12,849 bases of DNA, from NCBI GenBank assembly GCA_913049525.1, contig CAJWYZ010000022.1, forward strand, positions 1 through 12,849, written 5' to 3'. The position numbers were made by a program, and so were the translations under genes. The notes under the pieces were generated by a model, which saw only the letters and a program-made list of their open reading frames with translations, did no database searches and had not been told where the DNA came from. This document shows positions 7,666 to 12,849 of this stretch, in pieces (position 1 is the first letter of the stretch; each line of letters begins with the position of its first letter). Origin of the DNA: an uncultured Fidelibacterota bacterium. GTDB lineage: Bacteria > Fidelibacterota > Marinisomatia > SCGC-AAA003-L08 > D37C17.

Positions 7666-9156
7666 ATGAGAATTTCTCATTTTACCATTACCCTCATAAT
7701 TTCGGCAATCTTAACAGGTCTTGCCCAGCAACCCCTCCAATTGGGATGGATCGCTTGGTTTAGTTTGGTGCCATTCATTTTCATTCTTAATCGAATTGAT
7801 TCTAAAAAAGCATATTTCAAAGCAGGATTTATTTGGGGTTTTGTCTACTATCTCACTGTGATATTCTGGCTGGCAATGAATATTGGTACTACTCCCTTAA
7901 TTGGAATGATTTCCATGCTTGCAGCAGTCTTATATTGTTCATTAAACATAGCAGTCATTAGCTTAATTATGGGCTTTATAAAATCATATTATGCAAAACG
8001 ATGGTTCTGGCTCATGCCACTCGTTTGGACTTCTGTTGAGTATATTCGTAATATGGATGTGTTAACAGGGGGACCTTGGACTTCGCTGGCAAATACACAG
8101 TTAGATTTTCATACACTAGTACAAAATGCAGAAATATCAGGAATTTACGGAATCACATTTTGGATTATTTTACTTAATGTTTGTATTTATAATTGGATAG
8201 ATAGACCCTACTCAAAACATTTATTTTCAGTTGTTTCAATATTCATTCTTCCATGGATAACGGGATTATATTTAACTCCAAATCCGCAGACTGATTTTAA
8301 AAATAAAATAGATATTGCTCTTATTCAGCCTAATATTCATCTTTCTCAAAAGTGGAAACCCGGAGCCATTCGCCAAAATATTGAATCACTTTTAACATTA
8401 TCCAAGCCGGAGATAGAAAAATCAGTTGATGTTGTAATTTGGCCAGAATCTGCTACGCCGGCATATATTTTGCAGGGTAATCAATATTATTTAAAATGGA
8501 TTCAATCTGAATTAGGAAACACAAAATTATTATCAGGAATACCATATTATACGGGGGAAAAGCAAAGTAGACAATTCTTTAATTCAGTAGTATTGGTATC
8601 CTCCGATTCAGTTTCTAAAATATATAATAAATTAATGTTGGTTCCCATGGCTGAACATATTCCATTATCTGGGTATTTCCCCTCATTGAAAGAATTAAAT
8701 CTTGGTCAAGCAAATTTTACACGCGGAGATGAATATAGATTATTTAATATTCAAAATACTCCCTTCGCAGCTATGATATGTTTTGAATCTACTATTCCCT
8801 CTTTGAGTACCAATTTTGTTAAACGTGGTGCTCAGGTATTGGTATATGTTGTCAATGATGGTTGGTATGAATCTCCCCCTGAACCTCAACAACATGCTAA
8901 ACAGGCTGTTTATAGGGCTATTGAGAATCGCAGGCCAGTTTTACGCTGTACAAATACGGGCATATCAATGGTTATAAGCCCATCGGGGAACATCACTAAA
9001 GAATTACCGTTAAATCAATCTGGAGTGATTAGTGCTGCAATTATTCCCAATAATGAATTAACTTTTTATACTAGATATGGGGATGTTATCGCTCAATTGA
9101 GTGCAGTGATTTCCATGTGTTTTATTCTGGGAGTGTTAATTAGAAAAAATGAATAA
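7666..9156 (+). CDS. lnt: Apolipoprotein N-acyltransferase
   Basis: Lnt transfers a fatty acid from a phospholipid to the N-terminal cysteine of lipoproteins at the periplasmic face of the inner membrane, the last step of lipoprotein maturation in diderms. The 496-residue protein has an N-terminal membrane half (about 1-205) with several hydrophobic helices and the family motifs WFSLVPFIF and GGPWTSLANTQ. A nitrilase-like domain follows (about 213-460). The catalytic triad is visible as Glu261 (VVIWPESATPAY), Lys322 (YNKLMLVPMAEHIPL) and Cys372 (MICFES), equivalent to E. coli Glu267-Lys335-Cys387. Further conserved stretches are VNDGWYESPPEPQQH and RAIENRRPVLRCTNTGIS. A last helix lies near the C-terminus (about 472-492). 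The start ATG abuts the ruvX stop and the end overlaps the next gene by 8 bases. Assignment is secure and supports an outer-membrane-bearing organism. Confidence 0.97.
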   Translation: MRISHFTITLIISAILTGLAQQPLQLGWIAWFSLVPFIFILNRIDSKKAYFKAGFIWGFVYYLTVIFWLAMNIGTTPLIGMISMLAAVLYCSLNIAVISLIMGFIKSYYAKRWFWLMPLVWTSVEYIRNMDVLTGGPWTSLANTQLDFHTLVQNAEISGIYGITFWIILLNVCIYNWIDRPYSKHLFSVVSIFILPWITGLYLTPNPQTDFKNKIDIALIQPNIHLSQKWKPGAIRQNIESLLTLSKPEIEKSVDVVIWPESATPAYILQGNQYYLKWIQSELGNTKLLSGIPYYTGEKQSRQFFNSVVLVSSDSVSKIYNKLMLVPMAEHIPLSGYFPSLKELNLGQANFTRGDEYRLFNIQNTPFAAMICFESTIPSLSTNFVKRGAQVLVYVVNDGWYESPPEPQQHAKQAVYRAIENRRPVLRCTNTGISMVISPSGNITKELPLNQSGVISAAIIPNNELTFYTRYGDVIAQLSAVISMCFILGVLIRKNE

Positions 9157-9757
9157 ATATTTAATAATCATCATTATCTGTTTAAGCTGTATTTCTGCAC
9201 AGGTAAATGGAAATGCCAAAACAAAATTACAATCATTATTATTACCTGGATGGGGCCAACATTCTCTGGGAGAATCAAAACGAGCTACCGACTATTTTAT
9301 TAGAGAAGCTGCTCTTTGGCTGATTTTTGTTGGAAGTAAGAAGAGTGCAGATTGGTATGAAAGTGATTACACGGCTTTCGCTGAACTCCATGCAAATGTT
9401 GATATGGCAGGAAAGAATTATTTATTTGCAGTTAATATGGGGCATTATAATAGTTTAGATGATTACAATGATACTAAAGAGCGCCAAAGGTTAGTGAATG
9501 ATAAATATGAAGAAGGTAAAAATTTTGATTGGCAATGGGATAATTCTACCAACCGTATCAAATTTGACAATATGCGAATTAAGTCAGTAACATTAGATAA
9601 ATATGCAAAATTTTCAATAGGAGGGCTCATACTTCATCGGATGGTATCCTTCTTTGACATGATATATCTTGAAAGAATTAATTCCAGAATCTCAATTGAA
9701 CCTCAATTATCTCCTGATTCAAACTCAATGAGTATCAATTTTACTCTGAAATTATAA
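9149..9757 (+). CDS. Exported DUF5683-like protein of unknown function
   Basis: This is a 202-residue protein of unknown function. Residues 1-17 form a signal peptide (a lysine, an isoleucine-rich core, then CLSCISA before Gln18, a plausible signal peptidase I site; there is no proper lipobox). Directly after it comes KTKLQSLLLPGWGQHSLGES (24-43). The 'LLPGWGQ' motif is characteristic of DUF5683 and related FCB envelope proteins. A short hydrophobic helix follows (about 52-63), then a polar, Tyr/Asp/Trp-rich middle (64-145), a second amphipathic or hydrophobic stretch (about 153-173), and a beta-like C-terminus ending SMSINFTLKL. The protein is probably periplasmic or outer-membrane associated. 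It overlaps lnt by 8 bases and ends the compact operon; a shared envelope role with Lnt is a guess from position only. The family label is moderately certain. Confidence 0.7.
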   Translation: MNKYLIIIIICLSCISAQVNGNAKTKLQSLLLPGWGQHSLGESKRATDYFIREAALWLIFVGSKKSADWYESDYTAFAELHANVDMAGKNYLFAVNMGHYNSLDDYNDTKERQRLVNDKYEEGKNFDWQWDNSTNRIKFDNMRIKSVTLDKYAKFSIGGLILHRMVSFFDMIYLERINSRISIEPQLSPDSNSMSINFTLKL

Positions 9758-9946
9758 ATGTTTATAAGAAGAGAATTGATATTTCGTTTGTAGACACCCG
9801 GGCTATTCTTAGCGGTGTTATCTACATTAAACATTTCAGGCTGTTTGGTGCAGGTATTTCAATGAGGCTTGAATTTCTGTTGATATAAATTTAATACATG
9901 AATGGCCTGAAAACCCTGAGTAGTTTTTAAAATATTTTTTTCATAT
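9758..9946 (+). other. Intergenic gap between the housekeeping operon and the MFS-GH1 unit
   Basis: This 189-base gap is by far the longest inside the gene-bearing part of the window. It contains a start-less open frame running to the TAA at 9886-9888, a possible bulged hairpin (9791-9824) and a T/A-rich end (9922-9943) just before the MFS start. I see no convincing -35/-10 pair, no clear intrinsic terminator with a U-tract for the upstream operon, and no SD sequence before the MFS ATG. It is the natural place for a promoter of the MFS-GH1 pair. Confidence 0.5.
9791..9824 (+). promoter_or_regulatory. Possible bulged hairpin in the MFS leader region
   Basis: Three consecutive complementary segments nest here. 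TAGA (9791-9794) pairs with TCTA (9821-9824), CACC (9795-9798) with GGTG (9814-9817), and GCTA (9802-9805) with TAGC (9810-9813), around a TTCT loop. CGG on the 5' side and TTA on the 3' side are left as three-base bulges. That gives twelve Watson-Crick pairs in 34 bases. No U-tract follows, so it is not a standard terminator. It could be a leader RNA element or chance. Confidence 0.3.
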
Positions 9947-11188
9947 ATGAATAAACGAATTTTTGTAACCCTTCAGATTGGGCTTATATCTTTTTTCATG
10001 TTTGCTGATCAGAATCTGATGGGACCTAACCTCACATTGATTGCTGAAGATTTTGGTATGACAGATGTGAAGGATCAATACCTTGGTGGTCTTATTCCAC
10101 TCGTTTTCTGGCTCCTAGGAGGGGCTGTGGCCCTGTTTATTGGCTATTGTACCGATTTGATATCTCGCAAATATCTTTTCGTCCTTGTGGTAATTGTTGG
10201 TGAAATCCCCTGCTTATTATCTGGCTTTGCAGATACCTACATGGAGTTTTTCATCATGAGGGTATTAACTGGTATAGGTATTGGCGGAATTATTCCCTTG
10301 ACCTATTCTCTACTGGGTGATCTCTACTCAGCAAATGAGCGAATAAAGGTGGTGACTCTCATCGGCCTGGCTTCTGGGATGGGCATTGCAGTGGGTCAGT
10401 TGACTGCAGGTATGATGGGTGACAGTTTTGGCTGGAGATTGCCTTTCATTGTTTTTGCCATCCCAAATTTCATTCTAGCGGTTATATTTATATTAACCGT
10501 GGAAGAACCTGATCGTGGACAGATGGATCGTAACGTTCAGAGTTTCAGAATTTCAGATTTCAAGGATTTTTCATCACTGTTTAAGATTAAGACCAACCTG
10601 TTGGTTTTTCTGCAGGGGATATTTGGTACTATTCCGTGGGGAGTATTTTCTATATTTATAATTGATTATTTTGTGGTAGAAAAAGGGTATTTAAGACCCA
10701 CTGCTACACTGATAATCACTATTGTTGGTGGAATGGCGCTTGTAAGTTCACTCATTGGCGGTTTTGTGGGCAATAAACTCTTTAGGAAGAACCCAAAGTA
10801 CCTACCACTTTTCTGCGGGATATCAACAATATTGGGTGTTATTCCCACCGCCTTATTAATAAATGCACCCATGCGAACGGATCAAAATGAAACCATGCTG
10901 GTAGTATTTGCCATCTGTACGGGGCTGCTTATTGCCATGACACCGCCTAACATGAAAGCAATCCTCATGAATGTTAACAATCCGTTCAGTCGAGGCACGG
11001 TTTTTTCATTATATAATTTTGCCGACGATCTGGGCAGGGGGTTTGGACCATTTATCATAGGAAATATTTTGATCTACTATTTTGGCCGAAACGTGGCATT
11101 TAATATTGCCAACACATTCTGGATTATCTGCGGCGGTCTTATTTTACTCATGTACTGGACATTTCCAAAAGAGAATAGGGGAGGGTAA
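9947..11188 (+). CDS. Major facilitator superfamily transporter, Spinster-like
   Basis: This is a 413-residue inner-membrane transporter with about twelve hydrophobic helices in two halves separated by a polar loop (about 186-215). MFS motif A is present between helices 2 and 3 as GYCTDLISRKYLF (66-78), with Asp70, Arg74 and Lys75. The helix 4 motif is RVLTGIGIGGIIP (105-117). An EEPDRG sequence after helix 6 (186-191) is reminiscent of the '(R/E)EPxRG' of Spinster (Spns)-type and related organic-anion MFS proteins. In the second half, PFSRGTVFSLYNFADDLGRG (346-365) followed by FGP is well conserved in similar prokaryotic transporters. The substrate is unknown. Because the GH1 gene starts one base after its stop, a glycoside, sugar or glycolipid is a reasonable inference. 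The ATG at 9947 has no SD sequence. Base composition is somewhat richer in G+C than the operon before it (24 of 60 bases at 10021). Confidence 0.85.
   Translation: MNKRIFVTLQIGLISFFMFADQNLMGPNLTLIAEDFGMTDVKDQYLGGLIPLVFWLLGGAVALFIGYCTDLISRKYLFVLVVIVGEIPCLLSGFADTYMEFFIMRVLTGIGIGGIIPLTYSLLGDLYSANERIKVVTLIGLASGMGIAVGQLTAGMMGDSFGWRLPFIVFAIPNFILAVIFILTVEEPDRGQMDRNVQSFRISDFKDFSSLFKIKTNLLVFLQGIFGTIPWGVFSIFIIDYFVVEKGYLRPTATLIITIVGGMALVSSLIGGFVGNKLFRKNPKYLPLFCGISTILGVIPTALLINAPMRTDQNETMLVVFAICTGLLIAMTPPNMKAILMNVNNPFSRGTVFSLYNFADDLGRGFGPFIIGNILIYYFGRNVAFNIANTFWIICGGLILLMYWTFPKENRGG
11178..11185 (+). promoter_or_regulatory. Ribosome binding site that fixes the GH1 start
   Basis: GGGGAGGG contains the GGAGG core (11180-11184) and lies 4 bases before the TTG at 11190. 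It overlaps the end of the MFS gene. It argues for initiation at this TTG rather than at the far upstream in-frame ATG at 11082. Confidence 0.7.
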
Positions 11189-11189
11189 A

Positions 11190-12572
11190 TTGATATTTGA
11201 GATTTTATCTATTGTTATAGGTCTATACTTATTTATGATTATGTATTTTAATTACAAGTACCCAGAAATCCGGTGGGATTGGGATACTATTCAAACTGAT
11301 AAAGTAGAATTCCCTGAAAAATTTATATGGGGTACAGCCACAGCAGCCCATCAAGTAGAAGGAAACTGTATTAATAACTGGTCTGAATTTGAAAAGGGTT
11401 CAAAGCCAACTGGTGAGCCAAATATTAAAGATAATCAGCAGTCTGGCTTAGCCTGTGATCACTGGAATCGCTATCTTGAAGATATATCGCTCATTAAAAA
11501 GCTTGGGGTGTCTTATTACCGCTTCTCAGTTGAATGGAGCAAAATTCAGCCGGAGCAGGATGTATTTGATGAAGATGTCTTAAGGCACTATTTAAAAATG
11601 ATTGATGCGCTTTTAGAGAATAATATTACACCGGTACTCACCCTTCATCACTTCACGCATCCTATCTGGTTTGACAGGTTGGGCGCCTTTGAAAGGGAAG
11701 AAAATATTCAAATATTTATATCATTCTGTGAACGTGTGTTTAAAGAATATTCAAGCAAAGTGAGCTATTGGTGTACCATTAATGAGCCTGGAGTTGTGGC
11801 AACTCAAGGGTATTTCAGCGGTATGTTCCCGCCAGGTAAAAAAGATTCTCAACTTTCTGCAGTGGTGCTGAAAAATTTACTTGATGCGCATGTTAAGGTG
11901 TATCATGCCTTGAAGAAAATGGAACACGGACCTCAGGTAAAAATTGGACTGGTAAAAAATATAAATCAGTTTGAACCCTGGCGGAGGTGGCATCTCTTAG
12001 ATTGGGTCATATCAAATAGGGTAAATCATTTTTATAATGATTCTACCATCGAATTTTTACGCACAGGTATATATAAGATTCGCATACCTGGTTTGGCCTG
12101 GATATATCATAAAAATGTAAACGCTATGGGTTCAATAGATTTTTTTGGCCTGAATTATTATTCCCACAATCATCTAAAAATGCAGTTTTCACCAAAAGAG
12201 CCATTTATTATGAAGTACCCGGATGGAGATATTTTAACGGATATGCCCTACACGATTTACGGTGAAGGTTTATACCGTGCTATAGAATCTGTATCGGTCC
12301 TGAATGTTCCCATTATCATTACTGAAAATGGTGTGGCTGATGCAAGAGATGACAGGCGAAAACTGTATATCAAGCGCTATCTTTATGCTGTGTCAAAGGC
12401 CCTTGAAGATGGGTTTGATATTCACGGATACTTTTACTGGAGCCTTATGGATAATTTTGAATGGGCATTTGGCTATGATATGAAGTTTGGTCTTTACGAA
12501 GTAGATTATATGTCGCAGAAAAGAACCCTTCGGGATGGTTCACAAGCTTTTATTGATATTGTAAAAGGCTAG
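11190..12572 (+). CDS. Membrane-anchored glycoside hydrolase family 1 (beta-glucosidase/galactosidase-like)
   Basis: This is a retaining beta-glycosidase of 460 residues. Residues 2-20 form a hydrophobic segment, IFEILSIVIGLYLFMIMYF, that looks like an uncleaved anchor. The GH1 barrel starts at FPEKFIWGTATAAHQVEGN (41-59). Glycone-site residues are visible: Gln55 (HQVEG), His153/His154 (LHH), Asn198-Glu199 (acid/base, CTINEP), Tyr323 (NYY), Glu379 (nucleophile, ITENG), Trp417, and Glu424-Trp425 (DNFEW), followed by KFGLYEVDY. Catalysis should therefore be intact; the natural substrate is not readable. The start is set at TTG 11190, after a strong SD sequence and one base after the MFS stop. 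The in-frame ATG at 11082 would overlap the transporter by 107 bases with an unrelated-looking N-terminus. Positive charges follow the anchor (Lys23, Arg28) and none precede it, which favours a cytoplasmic catalytic domain by the positive-inside rule. That topology is an inference. Confidence 0.9.
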   Translation: MIFEILSIVIGLYLFMIMYFNYKYPEIRWDWDTIQTDKVEFPEKFIWGTATAAHQVEGNCINNWSEFEKGSKPTGEPNIKDNQQSGLACDHWNRYLEDISLIKKLGVSYYRFSVEWSKIQPEQDVFDEDVLRHYLKMIDALLENNITPVLTLHHFTHPIWFDRLGAFEREENIQIFISFCERVFKEYSSKVSYWCTINEPGVVATQGYFSGMFPPGKKDSQLSAVVLKNLLDAHVKVYHALKKMEHGPQVKIGLVKNINQFEPWRRWHLLDWVISNRVNHFYNDSTIEFLRTGIYKIRIPGLAWIYHKNVNAMGSIDFFGLNYYSHNHLKMQFSPKEPFIMKYPDGDILTDMPYTIYGEGLYRAIESVSVLNVPIIITENGVADARDDRRKLYIKRYLYAVSKALEDGFDIHGYFYWSLMDNFEWAFGYDMKFGLYEVDYMSQKRTLRDGSQAFIDIVKG

Positions 12573-12607
12573 AGGCACACACGCACACAAACAAAACAGC
12601 CACACAT
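12573..12607 (+). other. AC-rich low-complexity leader
   Basis: Between the GH1 stop and the next SD sequence lies a run made almost only of A and C (CACACACGCACACAAACAAA and onward to CAGCCACACATT). With little G or T it should be unstructured as RNA. That fits a translation leader for the small frame that follows, although it may be mere low-complexity sequence. Confidence 0.45.
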
Positions 12608-12608
12608 T

Positions 12609-12617
12609 AGGAGGAGG
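12609..12617 (+). promoter_or_regulatory. Very strong Shine-Dalgarno sequence AGGAGGAGG
   Basis: This is a tandem AGGAGG, the best SD match in the window; most other starts here have weak or no SD sequences. It is 7 bases before the ATG at 12625 (good spacing) and 3 before the ATG at 12621 (too close for the nearest copy, acceptable for the upstream half). Something just downstream is, or was, translated efficiently. Confidence 0.6.
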
Positions 12618-12624
12618 AAAATGT

Positions 12625-12678
12625 ATGGCTGCTTTTTGGTACTTATATCTTGTTCTATATTATCTACTCACTAAGTAG
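12625..12678 (+). CDS. Possible small hydrophobic protein (17 aa), or start of a frameshifted remnant
   Basis: The ATG best spaced from the strong SD sequence encodes MAAFWYLYLVLYYLLTK, a single hydrophobic helix with a C-terminal lysine, resembling in style the tiny accessory subunits found beside some transporters. I do not recognise it as a family. Alternatives overlap it. The ATG at 12621 gives MYGCFLVLISCSILSTH. A third frame without a start (12611 to the TAG at 12761-12763) stays open for 50 codons and reads like a hydrophobic helix followed by a soluble tail (WLLFGTYILFYIIYSLSRAR, then FPDIFYFVRVETGANTAMQK). A two-base deletion in ATGTATGG would join the ATG at 12621 to that long frame. 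The choice between a real 17-residue peptide and a damaged 46-residue gene cannot be made from one sequence. Confidence 0.35.
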   Translation: MAAFWYLYLVLYYLLTK

Positions 12679-12785
12679 AGCAAGGTTCCCTGATATTTTC
12701 TATTTTGTGCGCGTAGAAACAGGTGCAAATACTGCCATGCAGAAGCTCATGCTATTGAAATAGTATAATCTCGTAAATAGTATTC

Positions 12786-12819
12786 AAAAGCCCCCAGAAT
12801 GGTAATTTTGGGGGCTTTT
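12786..12819 (+). terminator. Strong intrinsic terminator, probably bidirectional
   Basis: AAAAGCCCCCA (12786-12796) pairs perfectly with TGGGGGCTTTT (12809-12819). The stem can continue inward with G-T, A-T, A-T and T-A pairs to a GGTA loop (12801-12804). The stem ends in TTTT and is followed by a T-rich stretch (TTTTCTGTTGTT). Because AAAA lies on the left arm it could also end transcription from the other side. It marks the end of the MFS-GH1-small frame transcript. Confidence 0.88.
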
Positions 12820-12849
12820 CTGTTGTTATAAGAGTGATTATTGTTAAAT

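Noticed and set aside
9758..9793. Eleven-codon ATG frame directly after the DUF5683-like stop
   Set aside because: Too short, no SD sequence of note, and no recognisable product.
9834..9912. Eight-base inverted repeat TTTCAGGC / GCCTGAAA
   Set aside because: The arms are 63 bases apart and imperfectly extendable; expected by chance in AT-rich DNA and not shaped like a terminator or operator.
11082..11189. Upstream ATG extension of the GH1 gene (36 extra residues)
   Set aside because: It overlaps the well-conserved MFS end by 107 bases, the extra residues look unlike GH1 or a signal sequence, and a strong SD sequence with TTG at 11190 gives a better start.
12755..12769. TTGAAA and TATAAT elements before the terminator
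   Set aside because: Only 3 bases separate them, so they cannot form one promoter, and no other -35 match lies 16-18 bases before TATAAT.
1..12849. Mobile elements, CRISPR arrays, tRNA or rRNA genes
   Set aside because: No transposase, integrase, regularly spaced repeat, cloverleaf-like sequence or rRNA segment was seen on either strand.

Overview
The window is 12.8 kb of AT-rich DNA with every supported gene on the + strand. It most resembles a diderm of the FCB (Fibrobacterota-Chlorobiota-Bacteroidota) group, with Candidatus Marinimicrobia/Neomarinimicrobiota (SAR406) the best guess. Three things point that way: a PorV/PorQ-like outer-membrane protein at the left edge, a DUF5683-like exported protein, and an Lnt lipoprotein acyltransferase that implies an outer membrane. 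Many starts have little or no Shine-Dalgarno (SD) sequence, and TTG starts are frequent. The taxon is inferred from protein character, not from a marker alignment.

Layout. (1) Positions 1-893 hold the 3' part of a PorV/PorQ-like beta-barrel gene whose start lies outside the window. (2) Positions 981-9757 hold a very compact run of ten genes that looks like one operon: yicC, gmk, rpoZ, a family 4 uracil-DNA glycosylase, dnaB, a long bifunctional RelA/SpoT homologue, an HU/IHF-type protein, ruvX, lnt and a DUF5683-like exported protein. Neighbours overlap by up to 26 bases or are separated by at most 3. (3) Positions 9758-9946 are a 189-base gap with a possible bulged hairpin and a start-less open frame. 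(4) Positions 9947-12572 hold a second, slightly GC-richer unit: a Spinster-like MFS transporter and, one base later, a GH1 beta-glycosidase with an N-terminal membrane anchor. (5) Positions 12573-12849 hold an AC-rich leader, an exceptionally strong SD sequence, tiny overlapping hydrophobic frames that may be a small membrane protein or a frameshifted remnant, and a strong intrinsic terminator.

How the genes work together. The central operon joins nucleotide supply (Gmk), transcription (omega), replication (DnaB), DNA repair (UDG, RuvX), chromosome structure (HU) and (p)ppGpp metabolism (Rsh), and ends with envelope functions (Lnt, DUF5683). Gmk, omega and Rsh are functionally linked in known bacteria, because ppGpp inhibits Gmk in many of them and omega forms part of a ppGpp site on proteobacterial RNA polymerase. 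The MFS-GH1 pair reads as uptake (or export) of a glycoside coupled to its hydrolysis at the membrane. The substrate cannot be read from the sequence.

No mobile element, CRISPR array, tRNA or rRNA was seen. No clearly new multi-gene system is evident. The least explained parts are the region after the GH1 gene, the gap at 9758-9946, and the membrane-anchored GH1 with its Spinster-like partner.
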